64,000 bases of DNA from Kitasatospora humi. GTDB taxonomy: Bacteria > Actinomycetota > Actinomycetes > Streptomycetales > Streptomycetaceae. Position numbers and translations under genes: made by a program. Shown here in pieces: positions 26,204 through 34,295 of this stretch. Location of the stretch: contig NZ_JAJJPA010000013.1 of NCBI RefSeq assembly GCF_020907985.1, positions 1-64,000 of the forward strand, in the 5' to 3' direction. Numbering within the stretch: the stretch's first letter is position 1; each line of letters starts with the position of its first letter. The notes beneath the pieces were generated by a model that saw only the letters and a list, made by a program, of their open reading frames with translations, had not been told where the DNA came from and did no database searches.

Positions 26204-27721
26204 TCAGCCGGCGAGTGCGGCCTCCGCCGCGGCGACGGCGGTGGCCCGGGCCTCGGGGCTGAGGCCGATCCGGGTCCGGCGGTCGAGCAGGTCGGCGACG
26301 TCCAGGGCGCCCTCGTGCCGTACGGCGAACAGCAGCTCGGCCGTCGTCACCTCGGTCGCCCCGCAGATCGGCCGGTTGAGCTCCGGCCCGCCCACGGCCA
26401 GCACGTTGCTCGCCTCGGTGCCGTAGCGGTGGACGAGGCGCCCGGGTGCGCGGACGGCGCCGAGCTGGGCTCGGCTCGCCGCGCCGACCAGCGGCAGCGT
26501 CGTGGTGCGGCAGGGGCCGCAGGCGACGCCGCTGCGGGCGATGCCCGCGTCGAGGGCGTCCTGCGCCATCCGCCGGTAGGTCGTCAGTTTGCCGCCGACG
26601 ACGGTGATCAGGCCGTCGGCGCCCGTGATGACCTGGTGCTTGCGCGAGATGTCCGCGGTGGTGCCGCTGCCGGTGTCCAGCAGCGGGCGCAGGCCGGAGA
26701 AGGTGCCGAGGACGTCGTGCCGGGTCAGGCCGGACGCGAGCGCGAGGTTGATGGTCTCCAGCAGGAAGTCGATCTCGGACTCGGCGGCGCGCGGCTCGTC
26801 CGGCACCGGGCCGGGTGCGTCCTCGTCGGTCAGGCCCACGTACACGCGGTCGTCCGGGGCCGGGAGGGCGAAGACGTACCGTCCGAAGTGGCCGGGGACC
26901 GGCACGGTGAGCCCGCAGGACAGACCGCCGAAGGCCTCCTGCGAGACGACCAGGTGGGTGCCGCGGGACGGTCGCAGGGTGAGCCCGGTGGCGAGCTCGC
27001 CGGCCCACACCCCCGTGGCGTTGATGACGACGCGGGCGCCGACGTCGATCGAGCGGCCGGTCAGCGTGTCCGTCAGCACGGCGCCGGCGCCGGTGGCCTG
27101 CTTGACCTCGGTGCGGGTCAGCACCTTGGCGCCGAAGCCCGCGGCGGTGCGGGCCAGGGCGACGACCAGCCGGGCGTCGTCGTTCAGCTGGCCGTCCCAG
27201 CCCATCAGGCCGCCGCGCAGACCCGCCGCGCGCACGGTGGGGGCGTGCCGCACGACCTCGGCGGGCGAGATCCGGCGGGAGCGGGGCAGGGTGGCGCTGG
27301 AGGTGTGCGCGGCCATCCGCAGCAGGTCGCCGGCGAGCAGGCCCACCCGGGTCAGCGCCGCGTCCTTGGCGGAGACCGACGGGTGCAGCGGGATGACCTG
27401 CGGGAAGGCGCGGACCAGGTGCGGGGCCGTCCGGTTGATCAGGATGCCGCGCTCGACCGCGCTCTCGTGTGCGATGCCGACCTGACCGGACGCCAGGTAG
27501 CGCAGCCCGCCGTGCACCAGCTTCGAACTCCACCGGCTGGTGCCGAAGGCGAGGTCGCGCTTCTCGGCCAGCACGACCGACAGGCCGCGCGAGGCCGCGT
27601 CCAGCGCCACTCCGGCGCCGGTCACCCCCGCGCCGATGACGAGCACGTCGACGCGGGGGTCCGCGTCCAGCTCGTCGAGCTCCCGGGTGCGGCGGTCGGC
27701 GTTGAGCGAGGTGTTCTTCAC
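26204..27721 (-). CDS. glpD: Glycerol-3-phosphate dehydrogenase, FAD-dependent
   Basis: A 505-residue GlpD. It has the FAD Rossmann VIGAGVTGAGVALDAASRG, the family signature LVHGGLRYL, a DDARLV segment and the C-terminal GGKLTTYRRMA. The enzyme oxidises sn-glycerol 3-phosphate to dihydroxyacetone phosphate at the membrane and feeds the quinone pool. The ATG at 27721 overlaps the stop of the TetR gene by four bases, so the two are translationally coupled. The divergent oxidase and kinase genes act on related glycerolipid intermediates. No glpF or glpK is adjacent, so this is probably not the main glycerol-uptake operon. Confidence 0.9.
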   Translation of the reverse strand: MKNTSLNADRRTRELDELDADPRVDVLVIGAGVTGAGVALDAASRGLSVVLAEKRDLAFGTSRWSSKLVHGGLRYLASGQVGIAHESAVERGILINRTAPHLVRAFPQVIPLHPSVSAKDAALTRVGLLAGDLLRMAAHTSSATLPRSRRISPAEVVRHAPTVRAAGLRGGLMGWDGQLNDDARLVVALARTAAGFGAKVLTRTEVKQATGAGAVLTDTLTGRSIDVGARVVINATGVWAGELATGLTLRPSRGTHLVVSQEAFGGLSCGLTVPVPGHFGRYVFALPAPDDRVYVGLTDEDAPGPVPDEPRAAESEIDFLLETINLALASGLTRHDVLGTFSGLRPLLDTGSGTTADISRKHQVITGADGLITVVGGKLTTYRRMAQDALDAGIARSGVACGPCRTTTLPLVGAASRAQLGAVRAPGRLVHRYGTEASNVLAVGGPELNRPICGATEVTTAELLFAVRHEGALDVADLLDRRTRIGLSPEARATAVAAAEAALAG

Positions 27722-28290
27722 GGTGCCAGGTACCTGTCGATCAGCTCGGACAACTCGGCGTCCAGAGCGGCGTATTCGGACGGTGCGACGAGGACGGGCC
27801 CGGTCAGGGTGAACGACCAGGCGCTGAGCAGTACGGAGCGGGCGAGCATGGCCGCATCCCCGCCGCGGATCGAGCCGTCGTCCTGCCCCTGTTCGATGCC
27901 GGCCCGGACCAGCGCGAGCTGCATCTCCGTGCTGGTGCCGCGGCGCTCGAACACGTAGGGGACCAGGAAGTCCGGGTCGACCTCGATGATCTTGCGCAGC
28001 AAGGGGTGGGTGCGCAGCTCCCCGACGAGGTGCACGACGGTCGACGTGACCCGCGTCCGGCTCGGGCCCTCGGGCAGCCGCGCCCGGTCGACGACCGCGG
28101 CGAACTCCCGGGTGACCAGGGCGGCGATCACCGCGCGGACGTTCGGCCAGCGGCGGTAGAGCGTCGCCCGGGAGACCTCGGCACGCCGGGCGATGTCGGC
28201 CATGGTCAACCGCTTCATGCCGATCGCGAGCAGCAGCTCGTAGGCGGCGTCGAGGATGCGCTCCTCGGGGATCGCGTTGGCCGCGGTCAT
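27718..28290 (-). CDS. TetR family regulator of the glycerolipid block
   Basis: A TetR protein of 190 residues from ATG 28290; an upstream ATG at 28323 is possible. The HTH reads RILDAAYELLLAIGMKRLT...IARRAEVSRATLYRRWPN. It is co-translated with glpD (ATGA overlap at 27718-27721). It is divergent from the alkyl-DHAP-synthase-like oxidase across a short AT-rich segment that should hold the operator. It probably controls both directions; the ligand may be a lipid or acyl-CoA. Confidence 0.85.
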   Translation of the reverse strand: MTAANAIPEERILDAAYELLLAIGMKRLTMADIARRAEVSRATLYRRWPNVRAVIAALVTREFAAVVDRARLPEGPSRTRVTSTVVHLVGELRTHPLLRKIIEVDPDFLVPYVFERRGTSTEMQLALVRAGIEQGQDDGSIRGGDAAMLARSVLLSAWSFTLTGPVLVAPSEYAALDAELSELIDRYLAP

Positions 28291-28317
28291 CGGCTCATCA
28301 ACCTTGCGTTGCTGCAA

Positions 28318-28342
28318 CACCATATGTATATGTGTATCACCT
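28318..28342. promoter_or_regulatory. AT-rich divergent promoter/operator
   Basis: ACACCATATGTATATGTGTATC is strikingly AT-rich for this DNA and lies between the TetR and oxidase starts. It offers -10-like TATNNT boxes on both strands (TATACA leftward, TATGTG/TGTAT rightward). The repeats are partial, so the exact operator cannot be defined. Confidence 0.45.
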
Positions 28343-28364
28343 CACCGATCGATGGAGGAACCTG

Positions 28365-29969
28365 GTGACCGAGTACGATCTGCCTTCCGCCGCGCGGCAC
28401 CCCTACACCTGGGGCAACCTCGACACGCCCGGGCACCTGCCCGAGGCCGCGGCCGGCGCGATGGCCGCCCTCGGCGCCGTCCCGCCGCCGGCCAGCGTCG
28501 CGGTGGCCGACGCCCGCGTCCCGGACAGCACCCTCCCGGTCGAGGCCGCGGACGAACTGGCCAAGGCGCTCGGCGCCGAGCACGTCACCTCCGCGCACGA
28601 CGCCCGCGTCGAGCACACCCGGGGCTTCTCCACGCCCGACCTGCTGAAGCTGCGTGCCGGCGACGCCTCCGACGCGCCCGACGCGGTCGTGTTCCCCGGC
28701 TCCCACGAGGACGTCCTCGCCGTCCTGGAGATCTGCACGCGGCACCGCGTCGCGGTGGTCCCCTTCGCCGGCGGCACTTCGGTCGTCGGCGGACTGGCCC
28801 CGGTGCGCGCCGGGTTCGCCGGTGTGATCGCGCTCGACCTGCGCCGACTGGACCGCCTGGTGAGCGTCGACGAGGTCTCCCGCACGGCCGTGCTGCAGGC
28901 CGGCCTGCGCGCGGTCGACGCGGAGCGGCTGCTGGCCGAGCACGGCCTCACCCTCGGGCACTTCCCGCAGTCCTTCGAGATGGCCTCGATCGGCGGATTC
29001 GCCGCCGCCCGCTCGGCCGGGCAGGCCTCGGCGGGCTACGGCCGCTTCGACGACATGGTGGTCGGCCTGACCGTCGCCACGCCGCGCGGCACCGTCACCC
29101 TGGGCACCGCGCCGAAGTCCGCGGCCGGCCCCGACCTGCGCCAGCTCGTGCTCGGCTCGGAGGGCGCGTTCGGCGTGATCACCTCGGTCACCGTCCGGGT
29201 CCGTCCGGTGCCGGCCGTCCGGGTGTTCGAGGCCTGGAACTTCCCGTCCTTCACCGAGGGCGTGGCGGCGCTGCGCGCGCTCGCCCAGGACGGCCCGCTG
29301 CCGACGGTGCTGCGCCTGTCGGACGAGATGGAGACCGCGGTCAACCTCAGCGACCCGAGCGCCGCGCTCGCCGCGCCGGGCTCCGGCGGCTGCCAGGTGA
29401 TCACCGGCTACGAAGGCGGCGAGGCGGCCGTCGCCGCCACGCGCGCCGCCGTGACCGAGCGGTTCCTCGCCCTCGGCGCGCGGAGCCAGGGCACCGAGGC
29501 CGGCGAGAAGTGGCGCACCGGCCGGTTCCGCGGCCCCTACCTGCGCGACCCGCTGCTCGACGCCGGGGCGCTCGTGGAGACCCTGGAGACCGTGACCTTC
29601 TGGTCGAACCTGGAGCAGCTGAAGACCGCCGTCACCGAGGCGATCTCGGGCTCGCTGGCCGAGCAGGGCACCCCGGGCCTGGTGATGTGCCACATCAGCC
29701 ACGTGTACGAGACCGGCGCCTCGCTCTACTTCACCGTGGTCGCCAAGCAGCTCGACGATCCGCTGGCGCAGTGGGCCAAGGCCAAGGAGGCGGCGAACGC
29801 CGCGATCCGGGCGTGCGGCGCCGCGATCTCGCACCACCACGGCGTCGGCACCGACCACCGCGAGACGCTCGCGCTGGAGCTCGGCCCGATCGCGGTCGAC
29901 ATGCTGCGCGCGGTCAAGGCGAGCGTCGACCCGGCGGGCGTCCTCAACCCCGGCATCCTGATCGGCTGA
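28365..29969 (+). CDS. FAD-binding oxidase, alkyl-dihydroxyacetonephosphate synthase-like
   Basis: A 534-residue protein of the VAO/PCMH flavoprotein family. FPGSHEDVLAVLEICTRH and VPFAGGTSVVGG form the FAD-binding part. The C-terminal ISHHHGVGTDHRE carries the triple-histidine motif shared with alkylglycerone-phosphate synthase (AGPS). AGPS exchanges the acyl group of acyl-DHAP for a fatty alcohol to make ether lipids; bacterial homologues may do this or act as D-hydroxyacid dehydrogenases. The GTG at 28365 is chosen because GGAGGAA precedes it. The kinase gene starts five bases after its stop. Context with GlpD and a diacylglycerol kinase favours a lipid role. Confidence 0.8.
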   Translation: MTEYDLPSAARHPYTWGNLDTPGHLPEAAAGAMAALGAVPPPASVAVADARVPDSTLPVEAADELAKALGAEHVTSAHDARVEHTRGFSTPDLLKLRAGDASDAPDAVVFPGSHEDVLAVLEICTRHRVAVVPFAGGTSVVGGLAPVRAGFAGVIALDLRRLDRLVSVDEVSRTAVLQAGLRAVDAERLLAEHGLTLGHFPQSFEMASIGGFAAARSAGQASAGYGRFDDMVVGLTVATPRGTVTLGTAPKSAAGPDLRQLVLGSEGAFGVITSVTVRVRPVPAVRVFEAWNFPSFTEGVAALRALAQDGPLPTVLRLSDEMETAVNLSDPSAALAAPGSGGCQVITGYEGGEAAVAATRAAVTERFLALGARSQGTEAGEKWRTGRFRGPYLRDPLLDAGALVETLETVTFWSNLEQLKTAVTEAISGSLAEQGTPGLVMCHISHVYETGASLYFTVVAKQLDDPLAQWAKAKEAANAAIRACGAAISHHHGVGTDHRETLALELGPIAVDMLRAVKASVDPAGVLNPGILIG

Positions 29970-29974
29970 CGGGC

Positions 29975-30844
29975 GTGCCTTCCTACACCGCGCTGATCAA
30001 CCCCATCTCGGGCGGCGGACGGGCGCCCAGGGTGTGGGAGCCGATCGCCAGGGCGCTGGCCGCGCAGGGCGTGCCGGTGGCCACGGAGCTGACCCGCAGT
30101 CAGCAGCACGCGGTCGAGACCGCGGCCGCCGCCGCGCGGCGCGGCGACATCGTCATAGCCGTCGGTGGCGACGGCCTCACCCGCGACGTCGCGGCCGGCG
30201 TTTACGGCACCGGCGCGGCGATGGCGGTCGTCCCCGGCGGCCGGGGCAACGACCTCGCCCGCAAGCTGCGACTGCCGCACGACCCGGCCGGGCTCGCCGC
30301 GATGCTGGCGCGCGCGGTCACCCGCAAGGTCGACGTCATCGAGGCCGCCGGCCACGTCGTGCTCGGCAACGTCTACGTGGGCATCGACTCGGTCGCCACC
30401 GAGGCGATCAACAACGCCCGCTGGCTGCCCGGCCTCGTCGCGTACCGGCTGGCGCCGATCGGCGCGATCCTGCGCTGGACGGCGCCGGAGTTCACGCTGA
30501 CCACGGCCGAGTGGTCCAAGCAGGGCCGGATGCACATGGTCGTCGTGGCCAACTCCGGCCGCTACGGGCACGGTTTGGACATCGTGCCGTCGGCCGACCT
30601 CGGCAGCGGCGTGCTGGACGTGCTGACGGTCGCCGACGCCCCGCGCGGCAAGGTGGTGCGCTTCATCTCCAAGGCGAAGACGGGGGCGCACGTGGCGGCG
30701 GAGGAGGTCGCGATCGCCCGGACCACCGAGATCACCCTCGACGCCGACCGCCCGGTCCCCGTGCACGCGGACGGCGACTACCTGTGCGAACTGCCGGTGA
30801 CCATCACGGTCAAGCCGGCCGCGCTCGACCTCGTGGTGCCGTAG
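29975..30844 (+). CDS. Diacylglycerol/lipid kinase (DagK-like)
   Basis: A 289-residue DAGK_cat protein. NPISGGGRA at the start, VAVGGDGLTRDVA (GGDGx ATP motif) and PGGRGNDLARKL (equivalent of GTGND) define the kinase. The C-terminal domain has the VHADGDYL motif of YegS/DagK enzymes. It phosphorylates a lipid such as diacylglycerol to phosphatidic acid. The GTG start is five bases after the oxidase stop, so the pair is an operon. Together with GlpD on the other side of the TetR, it makes a glycerolipid-metabolism set. Confidence 0.87.
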   Translation: MPSYTALINPISGGGRAPRVWEPIARALAAQGVPVATELTRSQQHAVETAAAAARRGDIVIAVGGDGLTRDVAAGVYGTGAAMAVVPGGRGNDLARKLRLPHDPAGLAAMLARAVTRKVDVIEAAGHVVLGNVYVGIDSVATEAINNARWLPGLVAYRLAPIGAILRWTAPEFTLTTAEWSKQGRMHMVVVANSGRYGHGLDIVPSADLGSGVLDVLTVADAPRGKVVRFISKAKTGAHVAAEEVAIARTTEITLDADRPVPVHADGDYLCELPVTITVKPAALDLVVP

Positions 30845-30924
30845 CGGCGGCCCGGCCGGACGGACCGCGCGGGCGGTTGCCGCGGAACGGCCGCGGAACC
30901 GCACGCGCGTCCGGTCCCTCCTCG

Positions 30925-30980
30925 CCCGATGGCGGGAACCCGATGGCGGGAACCCGATGGCGGGAACCCGATGGCGGGCA
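30925..30980. repeat. 14-bp tandem repeat with hairpin units
   Basis: GATGGCGGGAACCC repeats from 30928 for nearly four units. Each junction forms CCCGATGGCGGG, a four-base-stem mini-hairpin. It sits in the 333-base gap after the lipid-kinase gene, where no gene is seen, and may help terminate the transcript. Confidence 0.7.
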
Positions 30981-31177
30981 AGGGGGGACCGGACGCCCCG
31001 ACTCGGCCATGGCGGGTCCAGCCGGGGCCGCGCCACGGCTCCGGAACACCCGCAGTCCCGTCGGCGGCAACCGAGTTGGGCTTCGGCGGTGACGGGTGAC
31101 GGGCTCCCCCCGGGCGGTGTGCGGAGGCGGCCTCGCCGATGCCGGGCGGGTGCGGACCGGGAAGTACCATCGCCCTC

Positions 31178-31756
31178 ATGACGAGCAGAGACGTGGACCG
31201 CACCCGGCTCCGCCTGTTGGCGGCGGCCCGGACCGAGTTCGCCGAGCACGGCATGGGCGGGGCCCGCGTCGATCGCATCGCGCTGGGTGCGGGCGTCAAC
31301 AAGGAACGCATCTACGGCATCTTCGGCAGCAAGGAGAAGCTGTTCAGCGCGGTGGTCGCGGAGGCGTTCGGCGATCACGCGGCGCGGGTCGGGCTTCCGA
31401 CCGGTGACCTGGGGGAGTACGCCGGACGGATCTTCGACTTCCACCGGGACAACCCGGAGCTGACCCGGCTGATGCTCTGGGAGGCGCTGCACTACGGCAC
31501 CTCGGCGCTGCCGGACGAGGGGCCGCGCTCCGCCAACTACGCCGGGATGGTGTCGGCGCTGGCCGAGGCGACGGGCGGCCGGGCGGACGAGCGGACCGCC
31601 GCGACCCTGCTCTCGGTGATCGGCCTGGCCATCTGGCCGCTGGCCGTTCCGCAGCTGGCCCGGCTGATCGCCGGCGACGTCCAGGAGCGGCCGGAAGAGA
31701 TGCGGGCGCACGTGGTGCGGATGGCCGGCGCGCTCCCGGCCGCGGGGGGCTGCTGA
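31178..31756 (+). CDS. TetR family regulator of the ketosynthase unit
   Basis: A 192-residue TetR protein starting MTSRDVDRTR. HTH: RLLAAARTEFAEHGMGGARVDRIALGAGVNKERIYGIFGSKEKLF. TACCAT at 31165-31170 lies seven bases before the ATG, so the transcript may be leaderless. The stop is only 39 bases before the ketosynthase start, and a perfect palindrome fills that interval. The regulator probably binds there and controls the downstream genes. Confidence 0.87.
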   Translation: MTSRDVDRTRLRLLAAARTEFAEHGMGGARVDRIALGAGVNKERIYGIFGSKEKLFSAVVAEAFGDHAARVGLPTGDLGEYAGRIFDFHRDNPELTRLMLWEALHYGTSALPDEGPRSANYAGMVSALAEATGGRADERTAATLLSVIGLAIWPLAVPQLARLIAGDVQERPEEMRAHVVRMAGALPAAGGC

Positions 31757-31758
31757 GG

Positions 31759-31788
31759 TTGCCAACCAACTGGTTGGTTGGCTAGCGT
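31759..31788 (+). promoter_or_regulatory. Perfect palindromic TetR operator inside a leaderless promoter
   Basis: GCCAACCAAC-TG-GTTGGTTGGC (31761-31782) has ten-base perfect arms. A -35 TTGCCA (31759-31764) overlaps its left arm, and an 18-base spacer leads to -10 TAGCGT (31783-31788). The ketosynthase ATG follows after seven bases, so transcription probably starts at or next to the start codon. Bound repressor would cover the whole promoter. Confidence 0.8.
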
Positions 31789-31795
31789 CACGCCC

Positions 31796-33019
31796 ATGCG
31801 AACCAACGCGATGGACGTGTGGGCAACCGGTCTCGGCGCCATGACCCTGCTGGGTGCGGACCTGGCCGGCACCTGGTCGGCGATGCTGGCCGGGGCGAAC
31901 GGCATCGCCTCGTTGGACGACCTGGGCTGGGCCGAGTCGCTGCCGGTGCGGATCGCCGCCCGGCTGACCGCCGACCCGGCCGCCGCGCTGAGCCGCACCG
32001 AGGCCCGCAGGCTCGACCGCAGCGAGCAGATCGCCCTGGTGACCGCTCGCGCCGCCTGGGCGGACGCCGGCGCCCCGGAGGTCGACCCGGAGCGGCTCGC
32101 CGTGGTGATCGGCACCGGAATCGGCGGCCTGACCTCCCTGCTGGACCAGAACCGCATCCTGGAGACGGCCGGCCCGCGCAAGGTGTCACCGCACACCGTG
32201 CCGATGCTGATGGCCAACGGGCCGGCCGCCTGGGTCAGCATGGACCTGGGCGCGCTGGCCGGCGCCCACGCCCCGGTGAGCGCCTGCGCCTCGGGTGCGG
32301 AGGCCATCGCGCTGGGCCTCGACCTCATCCGGGCCGGCCGGGCCGATGTGGTCGTCGCCGGCGGGGTCGAGGCGTGCGTCCAGCCGCTGCCGCTGGCCGC
32401 GTTCGCCCAGATGATGGCGCTGTCCACGGCCAACGACGACCCCGAGCACGCCTCGCGGCCGTTCGACGCCCGGCGCAGCGGATTCGTGCTGGGCGAGGGA
32501 GGTGCGGTCCTCGTGCTGGAACGGGCCGACCACGCGCGCGCCCGCGGCGCCCGGGCCCACGGGGCGGTGCTCGGCGCCGGGACCACCTCCAGCGCCGCGC
32601 ACATCAGCGCCTCCGACGTGCCGGGCCAGCAGCGGGCGATGCGGCAGTCGCTCCGCGACGCGGACCTTGGCGGCGCCGACATCGGCGTCGTGCACGCGCA
32701 CGCCACCTCGACCCCGCAGGGCGACCTGGCGGAGGCCGAGGCCATCGCCACCGTCATCGGCAGGCATCCGGTGGTCACCGCGACCAAGTCCATGACCGGT
32801 CACCTGCTGGGCGCTTCCGGGGCGCTCGGCGCCGCCGCCGCCGTCCTGGCGCTCCGGGACGGTTCGACGCCGCCCACCCGCAACCTGGAAGACCCGGATC
32901 CCGCCGTCGAGTTGGACGTCGTCGCCGGCACCGCGCGCACCGGTCGCTGGGACACCGCGCTGGCGAACTCGTTCGGGTTCGGCGGCCACAACGTCTCGCT
33001 GGTCTTCGGGCGGGTGTGA
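31796..33019 (+). CDS. Standalone beta-ketoacyl-ACP synthase II (FabF-like)
   Basis: A 407-residue ketosynthase with an intact active site. SACASGAEAI holds the nucleophile cysteine near residue 163. HAHATSTPQGD and KSMTGHLLGASG provide the two histidines near residues 301 and 336, and NSFGFGGHN is the C-terminal loop. It should condense an acyl chain with malonyl-ACP. No ACP, ketoreductase, acyltransferase or chain-length factor is nearby, so it must borrow partners from elsewhere or use another acyl donor. It is controlled by the preceding TetR and followed, with a four-base overlap, by a methyltransferase. Confidence 0.9.
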   Translation: MRTNAMDVWATGLGAMTLLGADLAGTWSAMLAGANGIASLDDLGWAESLPVRIAARLTADPAAALSRTEARRLDRSEQIALVTARAAWADAGAPEVDPERLAVVIGTGIGGLTSLLDQNRILETAGPRKVSPHTVPMLMANGPAAWVSMDLGALAGAHAPVSACASGAEAIALGLDLIRAGRADVVVAGGVEACVQPLPLAAFAQMMALSTANDDPEHASRPFDARRSGFVLGEGGAVLVLERADHARARGARAHGAVLGAGTTSSAAHISASDVPGQQRAMRQSLRDADLGGADIGVVHAHATSTPQGDLAEAEAIATVIGRHPVVTATKSMTGHLLGASGALGAAAAVLALRDGSTPPTRNLEDPDPAVELDVVAGTARTGRWDTALANSFGFGGHNVSLVFGRV

Positions 33020-33783
33020 CAGCGGTGCCGATGGACGACTCGCTGCGCGCCGCCAACGCCCGGCAGTTCGACCGCAGCGGCTACGTCAGCGGCTACCAGC
33101 GAGGCGACGTACGGCACTTGGTGCGGATCCGGGAGACCGTTGACGTGCTGTTGCGGCACCTGCCCGCAGGCCCCGGCCGCCGCGAGCGGCCGCTGGTGCT
33201 GGACGTCGGAAGCGGTGGCGGCATCACCGCCCGGGCGCTGCTCGACCGCGGCATCGACGTCATCGCGGGAGACATCGTCACCGGGGGCCTGCAAACCGCC
33301 GATCCGCGCGCCGCGTTGCTCCAGTTCGACGCCTCCAGGCCGTTCCCGATCGCCGACGGCGCACTGGACGGGATCGTGGCCGGTGACGTCATCCACATGC
33401 TCTTCGACCCGGTGGCGTTCCTCCGCGAGTGCCGGCGAGTGCTGCGGCCGGGCGGCATCCTGGTGGTGACCACCCTGAACCTGGCCGGTGCCCAGGACCG
33501 GCTGCGCTTCCTGGTCGGCCAACCGCCGTACCAGATCGACCCGTTCAACGACGTGCTGAAGCTCCACATCCGTCCGTTCACCGCCCGCGGCCTGGCCCGC
33601 GCCTTCGAGGCGGCCGGTCTGCGCAGCGTCGCGCTCAGGTCGAACCACTGGGTGCTGCGCGTCCGGCGGCGCAGGTTGCTGCTGCGCTGGCCGGCCCGCC
33701 GCTGGCCCGCCCTGGGGTTCGCGCTGGTCATGCGCGGCGTGCCGGCCGAGGGGACTTGTCAGGCCTTGCCGGGCAGGAGGTAG
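33016..33783 (+). CDS. Class I SAM-dependent methyltransferase
   Basis: A protein of 255 residues if the GTG overlapping the ketosynthase stop (GTGA) is used, or 250 from ATG 33031. Motif I is VLDVGSGGGITA. The acidic strand ending DIVTGG, GDVIHMLFDPVAF and RPGGILVVTT complete a Methyltransf_11 fold. The basic C-terminus (LRVRRRRLLLRW) may touch a membrane or acidic partner. Translational coupling to the ketosynthase suggests it methylates that enzyme's product or a carboxyl or hydroxyl derived from it. Confidence 0.85.
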   Translation: MTAVPMDDSLRAANARQFDRSGYVSGYQRGDVRHLVRIRETVDVLLRHLPAGPGRRERPLVLDVGSGGGITARALLDRGIDVIAGDIVTGGLQTADPRAALLQFDASRPFPIADGALDGIVAGDVIHMLFDPVAFLRECRRVLRPGGILVVTTLNLAGAQDRLRFLVGQPPYQIDPFNDVLKLHIRPFTARGLARAFEAAGLRSVALRSNHWVLRVRRRRLLLRWPARRWPALGFALVMRGVPAEGTCQALPGRR

Positions 33784-34055
33784 GGGCGGTCGGCGGTGCC
33801 GAGCCCCGGCCAGCTGCCGAGGCGCCACAACTGGGCGATCGCTTCCGCCAGTTCCCGCTCCGGCCGGTCTGCGAACGCCGAGGGATCGGTGCCGCCGCGG
33901 GCCACGGTGGCCACGAGCCGGTCAAGGGCCTCCGCGCCCGCCTGCTGGACCACCAGCGACCGGTAGGCGCCGACCATGCCCGTCCCGCGCAGCTGTGCCG
34001 GGCCGAGGCCGGTCAACGCGGAGGACAGGGCCAGGAACTCCGCCACCGTCGTCAT
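33759..34055 (-). CDS. Small FAD-SLDH-subunit-like protein (orphan, possibly truncated)
   Basis: A 98-residue protein starting MTTVAEFLALSSALTG after a good GGAGGGG. FLALSSALTG, a middle helix, then AEAIAQLWRLGSWPGL and PYLLPGKA match the small subunit of membrane sorbitol/gluconate dehydrogenases (PF12318-like). In that family the chain usually continues about 20 residues beyond PGKAY, so the C-terminus appears short. No TAT signal, GMC oxidoreductase or cytochrome partner lies nearby. It overlaps the 3' end of the methyltransferase by 25 bases tail to tail. Confidence 0.55.
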   Translation of the reverse strand: MTTVAEFLALSSALTGLGPAQLRGTGMVGAYRSLVVQQAGAEALDRLVATVARGGTDPSAFADRPERELAEAIAQLWRLGSWPGLGTADRPYLLPGKA

Positions 34056-34295
34056 GCCGCCCCTCCAAGTGATCGTCATGCTCACGGTGGACTCGCCTGA
34101 GTGATCATTCCTCGCGCCGCCCGCCTTCATGCACCAACGGGCAGCCGTCGTGCGGCGCGTCCAACAAGCCCAAGGTGCCTGCCGGGTGGCTGCCGGGTGG
34201 CTGCGCGGGCCGGCCCTTGCCGCGGGCCGGGCACCGCCAACGCCGGCCCGGTGGGTCCTGCGGTCACGCACTGGCGTCGGCGGTGCTGGGGAGCC

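Noticed and set aside
31178..34055. A complete polyketide or fatty-acid gene cluster
   Set aside because: No ACP, acyltransferase, ketoreductase or chain-length factor is present, so only a small ketosynthase/methyltransferase unit is claimed.
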